From Ktedonobacteraceae bacterium (lineage in GTDB: Bacteria; Chloroflexota; Ktedonobacteria; Ktedonobacterales; Ktedonobacteraceae), in the NCBI GenBank assembly GCA_035653615.1, contig DASRBN010000019.1, forward strand, positions 235,723 through 299,722: a DNA stretch of 64,000 nucleotides, given 5' to 3'. Below are positions 1 through 8,242 of this stretch, piece by piece (within the stretch, counting starts at the first letter, position 1; the number at the start of each line of letters is the position of its first letter). The position numbers and the translations under genes were made by a program. A model generated the notes under the pieces. The model was not told where the DNA came from, did not search any database, and saw nothing but the letters and a program-made list of their open reading frames with translations.

Positions 1-1
1 G

Positions 2-208
2 GTACGATTCAGCGCGCAGACGCCATTCCATAGCTGGTTTTCCGGCATTGGCGCCTATCATGGCAGTTCCGCCTACGAACAGGGGCGCGAGGCGGCGCTC
101 CAGCATCTCCTGTACGCGGCTGCCGAGGTGATGAAGCAGCTTTTCTGGTCAGGTGATCTAGAAAGTATGTGCTTCCCAAAGGAAATCGATGTGCAGCGGC
201 TGCTCTAA
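2..208 (+). CDS. C-terminal end of an unidentified protein (cut by window edge)
   Basis: An open frame runs from the first bases of the window to a TAA at 206-208 and gives about 68 residues (ending EIDVQRLL). The start lies outside the window. The segment has a regular amphipathic helix-like stretch (EAALQHLLYAAAEVMKQLF) and no membrane segment. I do not recognise the family. It is convergent with msrA, and a perfect 35-bp-arm palindrome separates the two genes. Coding status is inferred from codon usage and from the way the frame ends just before that palindrome. Confidence 0.55.
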   Translation, partial: VRFSAQTPFHSWFSGIGAYHGSSAYEQGREAALQHLLYAAAEVMKQLFWSGDLESMCFPKEIDVQRLL

Positions 209-221
209 AGCGTAATCCGGT

Positions 222-293
222 TAGGATAATTGCATGAACAAGGCCAGGACATGCCCTCGGGCATGTCCTGGCCTTGTTCATGCAATTATCCTA
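222..293. repeat. Perfect 35-bp-arm palindrome between convergent genes
   Basis: Arms 222-256 and 259-293 are exact reverse complements separated by two bases. The right arm ends on the msrA stop codon (CTA on the + strand at 291-293). There is no clear T-run beside the stem, so it may be a bidirectional RNA end or processing structure rather than a classical terminator. Its sequence is unrelated to the other palindrome families in this window. Confidence 0.85.
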
Positions 294-842
294 GCTGATA
301 TACTCCTCTTTGACCTCTTTGCGGTACTCCTTCATTAGCTTGCGTACCTTGGGGTCGATTACGTACTGGCAATAGGGCTGGTAGCCGTTCCGGTCGTAAT
401 ACTCGCGGTGGTAGTCTTCAGCAGGGTAGAAGTTGGTGAATGGGCTGATCTCCGTCACAACCGGCCTTTTATACGCGCCCGATTTTTCTAACGCTTCCTT
501 CGATGCCAGCGCAACCTGTTTTTGCTCCTCGTTCGCGTAGAAGATGGCCGAGCGATATTGCGTACCGATATCGTTGCCCTGCCGGTTCAGTGTTGTGGGA
601 TCGTGGAGGTGCCAGAAGATTTCCAGCAGCGTTTCAAGAGAAATGATGGATGGATCATACGTCACTTGAATGGCTTCCGCTGCCCCTGTTCTCCCCGAAC
701 ATACTTCCTCATACGATGGGTTTTTCACCTGCGATGCCGCATATCCAGGAATCACGGATGTGACCCCCTTGAGCCGCTCAAAGACTGCTTCGGTACACCA
801 GAAGCATCCCCCGGCCAGCGTGATCGTATCTAACTGGGACAT
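291..842 (-). CDS. msrA: Peptide-methionine (S)-S-oxide reductase MsrA
   Basis: Reduces the S-epimer of methionine sulfoxide, free or in proteins, and so repairs oxidised proteins in the cytoplasm. The 183-residue product has the usual MsrA length and carries the GCFWC active-site motif at residues 12-16, with Cys13 the nucleophile; a later Cys in a PYCQYVI context may be resolving. The family motifs GYA near residue 33 and YHREYYDRN near residue 143 are present. GAGG lies six bases before the ATG and supports the start. It stands alone, convergent with the cut-off gene on its left. The annotation is secure; MsrB activity is not part of this protein. Confidence 0.96.
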   Translation of the reverse strand: MSQLDTITLAGGCFWCTEAVFERLKGVTSVIPGYAASQVKNPSYEEVCSGRTGAAEAIQVTYDPSIISLETLLEIFWHLHDPTTLNRQGNDIGTQYRSAIFYANEEQKQVALASKEALEKSGAYKRPVVTEISPFTNFYPAEDYHREYYDRNGYQPYCQYVIDPKVRKLMKEYRKEVKEEYIS

Positions 843-927
843 CTATAACCTCAACTTTCTTGTTGTATGCCTGTCCTGGTAACTGTATGATGAAACAAGA
901 TGACACCGCAAATTATTCTTTACCAGT

Positions 928-2187
928 TCATTCCAGTTCAACTGGAGAATACATAGGCAGTTCTGAGGAAACAACGTTCTGAATAACTTGTTCCTCAGGC
1001 TGCGCAAGAATAATCTGCTTACGCTCGGATGTGCGTATCAGCCTGACGCCAATAACAACATAGAAGACGCACAATATTCCGAAGATAAACAGGGGCAGGC
1101 GGAAGTTGAAGGCGTAGAGAGGAGCGGACGCGGCTGCGCCAATAAAAGCGCCTATTGAGCTAGATGTGGCGTACATACCCTGCACCCTGGTGCGAAAGTT
1201 GCTCCCCGACGACGCTGCAACATGCGAGTCGAGGGAGGGCTGTATGAAAGCATACACCGCGCCATGCACGCCATATAGCACTACAACGGTCAGCGCGATA
1301 CTGGCTGAGGCATAGGCGAGATAGATCGGTATCTGCGCAAGCCCGAAAATGAGGATCAACCACGAACGAGGCCAGCGGTCGGCAACGCGACCACCAAGCG
1401 GCGCCAGCAGCGCGTTGGGCACAGACCACGCCATAAACGCGAAGCCGATGACGGCGACGGATGCTCCCAGGTGATCGTGCATCCACAATGGAAAAAGCGT
1501 GATCTCGAAACCCATGTAGAGGAAGTTGCCGAAAGCAATCAGGTACGCGCCTATGAGAGCAGGCGTGAATAACATCTTGTATGAGGTGGTCGTCGTTATC
1601 CTCTCAACGATTTTCTTCTGTTGCCGCTGCGTATGAATTAAAGTCAGCAGCAGCACGATGGCGATGAGACGAAAAATAATGGCGACGACAAAGGTGCTCG
1701 TGTAGCCCGTCACGGCCAGGATGCCCCCGATGCCGGGACCCAGTAGAAAGCCGATGTTGAAGAAAGCCCCAAATAGTCCAAATGCCTCGCCTTGCTGCTC
1801 TACTGATACCGTCTCAGTAATCATCGCGCGGGCGCATGGTAGCATACCAGCAGCTGCGATGCCCTCGAAAAATCGCAGTACGATGAACATCACCGGGTCC
1901 GTCACATACAGGTAGAGGCCGGTTAGCATAGCTTGCGCCAGCAGGCTCAATATAAGAATCTGCTTGCGTTCCCAGCGATCACCCAGCCAGCCGATAGGGT
2001 ACTGAAACGCAAAGGTCGAGATCAGGTAGACCGACCCCATCAGGCTGATGAGGGCGAGCGATGCTCCACGTGACTCAGTATAAAGAACGCGCACGGTTCC
2101 TACCATGCCGCTGCCGGTATAGGCCGCGAACACTGTCAGCGAAACGGCCAGCAGCGTGCGATTGCGCAGCGCTTTGAACATATCCAT
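928..2187 (-). CDS. Major facilitator superfamily transporter, probable drug efflux
   Basis: A 419-residue inner-membrane protein with about twelve hydrophobic segments, typical of MFS antiporters. A GWLGDRWERK loop between the second and third helices matches the MFS signature (G-x-L-x-D-R-x-G-R-K type). It is the last gene of a three-gene unit: the regulator at 2593-3663, a small membrane protein at 2188-2550 that directly abuts this ATG, and this transporter. That layout suggests regulated efflux of a toxic compound, but the substrate cannot be read from sequence. The C-terminal 35 residues are hydrophilic. Confidence 0.88.
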   Translation of the reverse strand: MDMFKALRNRTLLAVSLTVFAAYTGSGMVGTVRVLYTESRGASLALISLMGSVYLISTFAFQYPIGWLGDRWERKQILILSLLAQAMLTGLYLYVTDPVMFIVLRFFEGIAAAGMLPCARAMITETVSVEQQGEAFGLFGAFFNIGFLLGPGIGGILAVTGYTSTFVVAIIFRLIAIVLLLTLIHTQRQQKKIVERITTTTSYKMLFTPALIGAYLIAFGNFLYMGFEITLFPLWMHDHLGASVAVIGFAFMAWSVPNALLAPLGGRVADRWPRSWLILIFGLAQIPIYLAYASASIALTVVVLYGVHGAVYAFIQPSLDSHVAASSGSNFRTRVQGMYATSSSIGAFIGAAASAPLYAFNFRLPLFIFGILCVFYVVIGVRLIRTSERKQIILAQPEEQVIQNVVSSELPMYSPVELE

Positions 2188-2550
2188 TTAGATCCGCCCT
2201 GACACTATACTGAGGAGAATAACCAGCAGGCAAAGCAGGCTTCCTAAGATGAGTATGGGCAGGCTTATCCCAATAGCCATGCCGAAGAGCGGCATCAAGA
2301 TGCATAGCAGGAAGAGCGATAGGGTCAGGCGGCGACCAAACGCGGCAGATCTTATTTGCGTTCTGAAGCCAGGATGTCCATGCAAAGCGCCTGACCTGGC
2401 GAAAAGAGGAAATAAGAATCCTTTATCTTCCCTGGGGTCGTTCCAATATCCAGACCCGTATGTGAGAGCGAGAGGAGCATGATGTATGACATCACGTTCC
2501 AGGCTTTCGCGTTGCTGCCTCGCCAAATCCTGTAGTAATAATGGAGACAT
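2188..2550 (-). CDS. Small membrane protein of unknown function in the efflux operon
   Basis: 120 residues: a soluble N-terminal half (about 1-70) and two adjacent hydrophobic segments (about 75-115), ending VSGRI. No domain recognised. Its stop codon abuts the ATG of the MFS gene, and it lies 42 bases after the stop of the ArsR-like regulator, so translational coupling within one operon is likely. It may be an accessory subunit of the transporter, but that rests on position only. Confidence 0.7.
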   Translation of the reverse strand: MSPLLLQDLARQQRESLERDVIHHAPLALTYGSGYWNDPREDKGFLFPLFARSGALHGHPGFRTQIRSAAFGRRLTLSLFLLCILMPLFGMAIGISLPILILGSLLCLLVILLSIVSGRI

Positions 2551-2592
2551 CGCTCACCGGTCCCTTTCTAGCAATAGGTAAGAATTATCTCA

Positions 2593-3663
2593 TTACCGGC
2601 CTTTCAGGTAAGCATCTAGCAGGTCACCGACTTCGGATAACATGTTGTGACGCAGGCTGTACTGCGATTCGTTGGGGCGTGCCAGCACCAGCCCTGCCGT
2701 GCGCAATGTCGCAAGGTGATGATGCATGGTGGTTTTGGCAACACCGAACTCATCGGCCATTTCCTGCAACGAATAGCTGCGCGTCATCAACATTTTGAGG
2801 ATGCGCAGCCGCCGCTCGTCGGCCAGCGCCTTGTATATTCTGACCAGCCGGGCCGGAGGGATGGCGCTGTCCTTTGTCATGCTCTCATCGGCAACCGGGT
2901 AGCAAAAGATTTTCATATCCTGGTATTCCGAAAACATATTCCAGGGGCGTTCGATATAGCTGGGAACGAGCAGCACGCGCCGCAGCCACGGCTCAGGCAC
3001 GAATTCCAGCCCGTTGGTAGCGGTTTCTACCAGGCGCTCCAAGGGCACCGTGGCCTGCAAAGCCTGCTTTGCCTCTGCATCGCGTTGAAGGATTGGCAGC
3101 ACCTGTGTTTCCATCTCGCAAAAGACCCGTTCGTACCATTGCGCGAAGATATCGAGAAACGCGTTTTTCATCGTTTCCGGCTCGATAGAAAAGATATAAC
3201 GCAGCGTTTCCTGCCAGTTCGTATCTTCACGAAACGAGGTCTGAAGAAATTGCCGCTGTGCCTCAGTATCGCCCTCAGCTGCTTGCAGGATGACATCCAG
3301 CGGTGTGGTTCGACGCGAGCGCCGCTGGTAATAGCCGATCATGTGCAGGCGCAGTTCCAGGGCATCGGTGGCTCTCACATGCTCAATGAATGTGGGAACA
3401 TCCTTTGGCGGTGCGCACTCATATGCCAGGCCCAGCAGGTTGATCCAGCCCCGGTCGCTACAGCAACCTAAACGCTCAATGGCGCTCACTAACTGCGGAG
3501 AAACTTTAGCCCGCGCAGTCTCAAACCACTCGTTTCCTATCTCATAGGGATACTGTTCGCGATCATCGTTCCAGATCATCATGCTGATCAGGAATTCATA
3601 GGCCAGGCCAAAGTCTATTTCTATGCTGGGAGTCCATTTTCCCGGAATGTCACGAACGGCCAT
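2593..3663 (-). CDS. ArsR-type winged-helix regulator with long N-terminal ligand domain
   Basis: 356 residues. The C-terminal part (about 270-345) is an ArsR-like winged helix, recognisable from ALADERRLRILKML and TTMHHHLATLRTAGLV. The N-terminal 260 residues are a predicted all-helical domain that would sense a ligand or mediate dimerisation; canonical ArsR proteins are only about 100 residues, so this belongs to a long-form group. GAGGT precedes the ATG. It heads the operon with a membrane protein and an MFS transporter, and it probably represses that operon from the repeat at 3682-3729. No metal-binding CxC motif is visible, so a metal ligand is unlikely. Confidence 0.85.
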   Translation of the reverse strand: MAVRDIPGKWTPSIEIDFGLAYEFLISMMIWNDDREQYPYEIGNEWFETARAKVSPQLVSAIERLGCCSDRGWINLLGLAYECAPPKDVPTFIEHVRATDALELRLHMIGYYQRRSRRTTPLDVILQAAEGDTEAQRQFLQTSFREDTNWQETLRYIFSIEPETMKNAFLDIFAQWYERVFCEMETQVLPILQRDAEAKQALQATVPLERLVETATNGLEFVPEPWLRRVLLVPSYIERPWNMFSEYQDMKIFCYPVADESMTKDSAIPPARLVRIYKALADERRLRILKMLMTRSYSLQEMADEFGVAKTTMHHHLATLRTAGLVLARPNESQYSLRHNMLSEVGDLLDAYLKGR

Positions 3664-3681
3664 CTGTTTACCTCAAGCATG

Positions 3682-3729
3682 TGTTCGATATTTTTCGTGC
3701 GAACAACGTGTTCGTTCGATATTTTTCGT
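3682..3729. promoter_or_regulatory. Operator-like repeat upstream of the ArsR-type regulator
   Basis: The 15-mer TTCGATATTTTTCGT occurs twice, at 3684-3698 and 3715-3729, 31 bases apart (about three helical turns). The first copy lies inside a TGTTCG-N12-CGAACA dyad (3682-3705). The site is just upstream of the regulator start at 3663. Autoregulation is inferred from position and symmetry. Confidence 0.6.
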
Positions 3730-3804
3730 ATAAGGGAAGTGTAACTGAAGGATGGGTGCTTGTCAAGGAAAGTGTCCCTGGTGATTACCCATGAGTGTGC
3801 GAGA

Positions 3805-3888
3805 GATTCTTCGCTGCGCTCAGCATGACAGGCCCCGGAGACAGCCAGGTGTCTCCGGGGCCTGTCATGCTGAGCGCAGCGAAGAATC
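3805..3888. repeat. Family A dispersed palindrome
   Basis: Perfect 38-bp arms (3805-3842, 3851-3888) with an eight-base loop. The arm contains the core TTCTTCGCTGCGCTCAG-(A/C)ATGACAGG shared by many sites in this window. A half-site of the same family (TCATTCTGAGAGAAGCGAAG) follows at about 3936-3955, directly before the DUF1259 gene. Confidence 0.9.
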
Positions 3889-3968
3889 CGCGGTACAATG
3901 GCTTCCGTCATTGCGCGGGTGCGTCGCCCAGCATGTCATTCTGAGAGAAGCGAAGAATCTGTGCTGTA

Positions 3969-4694
3969 GTGGGGCATGTCCCGTACAAACCGGCCTGGGA
4001 GAACAACGGCAATTTCTTCTTTCAGTCGCTGGGCCAGGGAAAGGCCATCCTGAATGGCGACTTTGGTGGCTTGCTTCCTTCGGAGATCGACCCGTTCATC
4101 GACAAGCTCCTCGCGGGAGGTCTTGTCTTCCAGGCCCTTCACCAGCACTTCTACGACCTTACTCCCCAGGTATACTTCATTCATTTTCGCGGAATTGGCG
4201 ACCCGCTCCAACTCGCGAAGGCAGCGATTGTGGCGGTGAAAGTCACCGGCACTCCTTTGCCTCAGACTGCTCCCTCCCACCCCAAAACGCCATTGCCTGC
4301 TGATGAATTGGGCCAAATCCTTGGCGGTTCGCCTACTATAGGCGCGTCAGGGGTGGTCACTATCATGGTTCCGCGCCGGGATACGATTGTTCTGGGTGGC
4401 GTCCAGATCAATCCTTTCCTGAATATAGCCACGACGATCTCTTTTTTACCGCTCGGCAAAGGCCAGCAGGCGGTTGCGGCCCCCGACTTTTCCATGATCG
4501 CCTCCGAGGTTCAGAACGTGGTGGGAGTCATGCGCAAGCAGGGATGGGAGATCGGCTGCCTCTACAATCAGGAGACTGACGAGCACCCACAGCTCTATTT
4601 CTCACACAACGCGAAGATTGGCGATGCCGTCACGCTGGCCCATGAGATTCGTAAGGGCCTCGATCAGACAAATTCGAAGGGTTCTCCTTCCTGA
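3969..4694 (+). CDS. DUF1259 (LppY/LpqO-type) protein, probably N-terminally truncated
   Basis: 241 residues from a GTG start. Two divergent copies of the DUF1259 repeat are visible. The first is around residues 14-90, with INPF-like EIDPFIDKLLAGGL and ALHQHFYDLTPQVYFIHF in place of the usual ALHNH...P.LFFMHF. The second is around 125-230, with MIASEVQNVVGVMRKQGWEI and a QLYFSH end. Full-length members normally carry a signal peptide and a longer first repeat; here the frame begins immediately after a family A repeat, and the in-frame stop at 3942 is inside that repeat. I infer loss of the N-terminus next to the repeat. Biochemical function is unknown; an export role would be lost without the signal peptide. 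Confidence 0.7.
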   Translation: MGHVPYKPAWENNGNFFFQSLGQGKAILNGDFGGLLPSEIDPFIDKLLAGGLVFQALHQHFYDLTPQVYFIHFRGIGDPLQLAKAAIVAVKVTGTPLPQTAPSHPKTPLPADELGQILGGSPTIGASGVVTIMVPRRDTIVLGGVQINPFLNIATTISFLPLGKGQQAVAAPDFSMIASEVQNVVGVMRKQGWEIGCLYNQETDEHPQLYFSHNAKIGDAVTLAHEIRKGLDQTNSKGSPS

Positions 4695-4945
4695 GTGCGT
4701 ACCTGAATACGGCGCCTGTCGCACTCGTAGTTCAGTATAGATACGATGCCGCTGATAGCCGTTTCCACCGGACGATTCAGCGGCATCGGGGCCTTCATTT
4801 CTTGTGTTAAGCAGTGGTGTGTCTTCTTGTGAGCGAGTTGGGAATAAAGCCATAGCAAATTTCGCTGCTCATCTGTTATACTGCGATTGAAAAATGGATA
4901 AGCTACTTTTGATCGCAATAGAGATCAGCGAAGGAGGCAAGCCAC
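4695..4945. other. Intergenic region upstream of the GH114 gene
   Basis: A TGTTATACT extended -10-like sequence lies at about 4875-4883, some 65 bases before the GH114 ATG, without a convincing -35. A reverse open frame here (4664-4918) has no ribosome-binding site and was not accepted as a gene. Confidence 0.35.
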
Positions 4946-5803
4946 ATGCCAGCTATGCGTTCAAAGATGACCCGATCAGCAGGTTTTCTGCCCGCACTTG
5001 TACTCGTTGTAGTGCTTTTCTTTTCCTATAGTCTTCCTGTAAATGCCGCTCCTGCTAGCTCTACAGTGAAGACATCGCTGCCGCCGCCCGTTCCATGCCC
5101 TGGATGCTGGCAACCGGCTTTGAATACGAGCTGGCAGTGGCAACTATCGGGCAAGGTCGATCAGTCGTTCAATGTCGTCATGTACGATATCGATATGTTT
5201 GATAATCCGGCCAGCGTCGTGCAGTCGCTGCATGCTGCCGGGCGCATCGTGATCTGCTATATTGATGCTGGCACCTGGGAGAAGTGGCGGCCCGATGCGA
5301 AAGAGTTTCCCAAATCGGTGCTGGGCAGGCATAACGGCTGGCCGGGCGAGCGCTGGCTGGATATTCGCCAGCTTTCTATTCTGGAGCCAATCATGCAAGC
5401 CCGCATGCAGCTTTGCCAGTCCAAGGGCTTCGATGGCGTCGAGTTTGATAATGTCGATGGCTACAGCAACAAGACCGGCTTTCCTCTGACCTACCAGGAT
5501 CAGCTCAATTATAACGTCTGGCTTGCCAATTCCGCGCACTCGCTGGGCCTATCGGTCGCGCTGAAAAATGATGTGGATCAGGTCAACGACCTGCTGCCCT
5601 ACTTTGACTGGTCGCTCGATGAGCAGTGCTTCCAGTACAAAGAATGCGACAAGCTCTTGCCGTTCATCAAGGCCAACAAAGCAGTAATGGAAGTCGAATA
5701 CAAGTTGAATCCGTCGCAGTTTTGCCCAGAAGCGAATGCCATGAACTTCAATTCGATGAAGAAACACCTCAATCTGGGACCGTATCGTGTGGCGTGTCGC
5801 TGA
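4946..5803 (+). CDS. Secreted GH114 endo-alpha-1,4-polygalactosaminidase-like hydrolase
   Basis: 285 residues with an N-terminal signal peptide (basic start, hydrophobic core about 13-30, cleavage near VNA-AP). The remainder is a GH114-type TIM barrel of usual length. Motifs include WQWQLSG at the start, VICYIDAGTWEKWRPD near residue 105, the strand end GFDGVEFDNVDGY near residue 160 with acidic catalytic candidates, and NDVDQV near 210. Related enzymes cut alpha-1,4-linked galactosamine polymers, so a role in exopolysaccharide or fungal cell-wall attack is plausible. AAGGAGG lies eight bases before the ATG. It is followed at once by a 78-bp perfect palindrome. Confidence 0.88.
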   Translation: MPAMRSKMTRSAGFLPALVLVVVLFFSYSLPVNAAPASSTVKTSLPPPVPCPGCWQPALNTSWQWQLSGKVDQSFNVVMYDIDMFDNPASVVQSLHAAGRIVICYIDAGTWEKWRPDAKEFPKSVLGRHNGWPGERWLDIRQLSILEPIMQARMQLCQSKGFDGVEFDNVDGYSNKTGFPLTYQDQLNYNVWLANSAHSLGLSVALKNDVDQVNDLLPYFDWSLDEQCFQYKECDKLLPFIKANKAVMEVEYKLNPSQFCPEANAMNFNSMKKHLNLGPYRVACR

Positions 5804-5810
5804 ACTGGTG

Positions 5811-5888
5811 CCAGAGATTCTTCGCTGCGCTCAGAATGACAGGCCTGCGCGCAGGCCTGTCATTCTGAGCGCAGCGAAGAATCTCTGG
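5811..5888. repeat. Family A palindrome with no loop, overlapping the comB end
   Basis: A perfect 39-bp-arm palindrome (5811-5849 / 5850-5888) with no loop at all, containing the TTCTTCGCTGCGCTCAGAATGACAGG core. It sits between the convergent GH114 and ComB-family genes and encodes the last residues (RDSSLRSE) and stop codon of the ComB-family protein. Confidence 0.92.
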
Positions 5889-6630
5889 CAGGCTTATGAG
5901 GAATCACCAGGTCTACTCGTTTCGCCTCAACATATGTAATCCCATGCCATTCCTGCCGGGTTCCGGCCATAGCAAAATGGAAGCGATCCGCGTTCAGCAC
6001 CTTTTCGATATCTTCAAAAGGGAAATCTTGCTCATTTCCCTGTTCCCACTGCGGAAAACGCCCCTGGCGCAAACGCGCGATTCTGTCCGCCAGCAGTTGT
6101 GGGGCATCCTCGCGACCAGTAATCAGCGCTTCCAGGTAATCGGCGCAGAAATCATCCTCAGTTTCAGGAAATGTCTCGTCCGGTCTCCCTGTGGGCAGCA
6201 GGGTGATAGGTTCGCCCGTCTCAGCCGCCAGCATGGAAGCGTAGTGAGCGGTGGCCGTGGCGTTGACCAGCGAACAGATCAGCAGGTAGCGTGAATGGGC
6301 AGCGTTGACCGCCCCCTGCGTTCCCGCTCCGGTACGCTGGATGAGCAGGCGACCCGCGACCGGAGCCTTTGCCATCAGCGCGGGTGAATTATTGAAATCA
6401 AAGCCCGGAATCAATCGCCCGCCGATCTCCCCTGCCAGCAGAGCTTCCGGCTCTCTCCCACGCAATGCAAATGCCTCGTCCGTGGTGCGCACAAGCCAGA
6501 TGCGGCTCGCTCCACCCGCGAACGCATAGGCGGCTACTGTGAAAGCGCGAATCACATCGATAACGATGGTAACACCGTGTGCCTCTCCTGCACGAAGAAA
6601 GCCCGCGCGCAAGATGTGGATATGCTTCAC
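5860..6630 (-). CDS. 2-phosphosulfolactate phosphatase family protein (ComB-like)
   Basis: 256 residues matching the ComB family (Mg-dependent acid phosphatase of 2-phosphosulfolactate). Seen: VIDVIRAFTVAAYAF near residue 25, LLAGEIGGRLIPGFDFNNSP near 65-85 and RTGAGTQGAV near 100, the counterpart of the TNGT loop. In archaea this step leads to coenzyme M; in bacteria outside sulfonate metabolism the true substrate is uncertain. The ATG is two bases past the rho stop, so the two genes form an operon. The final eight residues and the stop come from a family A palindrome, so the C-terminal tail is not ancestral. Confidence 0.85.
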   Translation of the reverse strand: MKHIHILRAGFLRAGEAHGVTIVIDVIRAFTVAAYAFAGGASRIWLVRTTDEAFALRGREPEALLAGEIGGRLIPGFDFNNSPALMAKAPVAGRLLIQRTGAGTQGAVNAAHSRYLLICSLVNATATAHYASMLAAETGEPITLLPTGRPDETFPETEDDFCADYLEALITGREDAPQLLADRIARLRQGRFPQWEQGNEQDFPFEDIEKVLNADRFHFAMAGTRQEWHGITYVEAKRVDLVIPHKPARDSSLRSE

Positions 6631-6632
6631 GC

Positions 6633-7892
6633 TTACAGGATGCTCTTGTTGAGTGTGGCCAGGAACTCCATGTTGTTGCTTGTCTTCGACATATGTTGTA
6701 GCAGCGCCTCCATTGCCTCCATACCGCGTTGATCGGCCAGCGTTGAGAACATGCGGCGCATGACGACCACTGCGCGCAGCGTTTTGTCGTCGAGCAGCAA
6801 TTCTTCGCGGCGCGTGCTGGAAAGCGAGATGTCGATGGCGGGGAAGACACGGCGCTCGGCCAGCTTGCGGTTGAGCAGCAGTTCCATGTTGCCGGTGCCT
6901 TTAAATTCTTCGTAGATCACATCATCCATGCGGCTGCCCGTATCCACTAGCGCGGTCGCGATGATCGTCAGGCTGCCGCCCTCTTCGATCTTACGCGCGG
7001 CGCCAAAAAAGCGCTTGGGTGGGAAGAGCGCGCTTGGATCAAGACCGCCGGAGAGCGTGCGACCGCTGGGCTGCACGGCCAGGTTATAGGCGCGGCTCAG
7101 GCGCGTAATGCTATCGAGGAGTACGACTACGTCGCGCCCGCCTTCGACCAGGCGTTTGGCGCGCTCCAGCACCATCTCGGCAACACGTGTATGCGCCTCG
7201 GTTGGCTCGTCGAATGTGGAACTGATGACCTCGGCCTTGACCGAGCGTTTCATGTCGGTGACTTCTTCTGGACGCTCGCCGATGAGCGCGATCATGAGAT
7301 GGACATCGTTGTAGTTTTCGGTAATGGAGTTGGCGATGGATTTGAGGAGCATCGTCTTGCCGGCTTTGGGGGGAGAAACGATCAAACCGCGTTGTCCGCG
7401 CCCGATAGGAGCGACGAGATTGATGATACGCCCGGAGATGTTCGAGGGACCCGTCTCGAGATTGAACATTTCGCGTGGAAAGATCGGCGTTAAGACATCA
7501 AAATGCGGGCGGCGCTTGGCAATTTCGGGATCGACTCCATTGATAGCCTCGACGCGCAAGAGACCGTAGTATTTTTCGTTGTCCTTGGGCGGTCGAACCT
7601 GGCCGGAGACCATGTCACCTGTGCGCAGGCCGAAGCGGCGAATTTGTGATTGTGAGACGTAGACATCCATGTTGCCGGGTAGGAAGCGTTCCTGTCGCAG
7701 GAAGCCAAATCCATCTTCAACGATTTCCAGAACCCCCGCGCTGAAAATGTTGCCTTGTTGTTCGGTATGGGCCTGGAGAAGTCGGAAGACGAGGTCTTGT
7801 TTTTTGAGGGTGGTGTAACCGGAGAGTTCGAGGTCGCGAGCGATGTCGCGCAGCTCCGTTATGGTTTTGGTTTCTAGTTCGGCAATATTCAC
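6633..7892 (-). CDS. rho: Transcription termination factor Rho
   Basis: 419 residues, the standard length. The N-terminal Rho_N helix bundle (1-45) is followed by the cold-shock-like RNA-binding domain (about 48-120) with GFGFLR. The ATPase domain has the Walker A SPPKAGKT near residue 180, the Walker B-like [11 protein letters not shown] near 260, the arginine-finger region and the Q/R-loop [15 protein letters not shown] near 340. It forms a hexameric helicase that ends transcription at rut sites. It is the first gene of a rho-comB unit, read from a consensus-like promoter at 8075-8103 with a leader of about 175 bases. Confidence 0.98.
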   Translation of the reverse strand: MNIAELETKTITELRDIARDLELSGYTTLKKQDLVFRLLQAHTEQQGNIFSAGVLEIVEDGFGFLRQERFLPGNMDVYVSQSQIRRFGLRTGDMVSGQVRPPKDNEKYYGLLRVEAINGVDPEIAKRRPHFDVLTPIFPREMFNLETGPSNISGRIINLVAPIGRGQRGLIVSPPKAGKTMLLKSIANSITENYNDVHLMIALIGERPEEVTDMKRSVKAEVISSTFDEPTEAHTRVAEMVLERAKRLVEGGRDVVVLLDSITRLSRAYNLAVQPSGRTLSGGLDPSALFPPKRFFGAARKIEEGGSLTIIATALVDTGSRMDDVIYEEFKGTGNMELLLNRKLAERRVFPAIDISLSSTRREELLLDDKTLRAVVVMRRMFSTLADQRGMEAMEALLQHMSKTSNNMEFLATLNKSIL

Positions 7893-8074
7893 GTTGTTCT
7901 AGGGCGGGGCGAATCCACAACCGTGGGAAGTATGGAAAGTGACACGCCCTTTCTCCTTTCTTTGATGAACCTGGAATTTAATGGAAAATACGCGGCTGTT
8001 TACAACAACACTACATTACAGAAAGACCTGCGGAACTTTGGAATGGCGCGATACATACCTCAGGAGCTAGCAGG
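7893..8074 (-). other. Rho leader region
   Basis: Untranslated region between the promoter and the rho ATG. No clear hairpin-plus-T-run is visible and no small reading frame can be supported. The 140 bases beyond the promoter (8104-8242) hold nothing I can assign. Confidence 0.4.
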
Positions 8075-8103
8075 AATATATCATACGTAAAGGCAGATGT
8101 CAA
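8075..8103 (-). promoter_or_regulatory. Strong sigma-70-type promoter for rho
   Basis: On the reverse strand TTGACA (8098-8103) and TATATT (8075-8080) are separated by exactly 17 bases. It points at rho, about 180 bases away, and leaves a leader that could host the autogenous rho control known in other bacteria (inference). Confidence 0.75.
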
Positions 8104-8242
8104 GAGCTTTTCCTGTATTCCGGCCATCTGGAAATAATACGAATGATCGTGTACGTGGGTTACCAGCAGCGCGTGGTAGTTAGAAGCGTCGCACCCAGGC
8201 GCGAGAGATTGAAACGCGCCTCGCATCGCTCCTCTGAGGCCC

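Noticed and set aside
3621..4303. Open frames on both strands with LRCAQHDRP / CHAERSEES peptides
   Set aside because: They are translations of the family A palindrome; they have no ribosome-binding site and no domain.
4664..4918. Reverse frame of 84 codons upstream of the GH114 gene
   Set aside because: No ribosome-binding site, overlaps the DUF1259 end and the GH114 promoter area, no recognisable domain.
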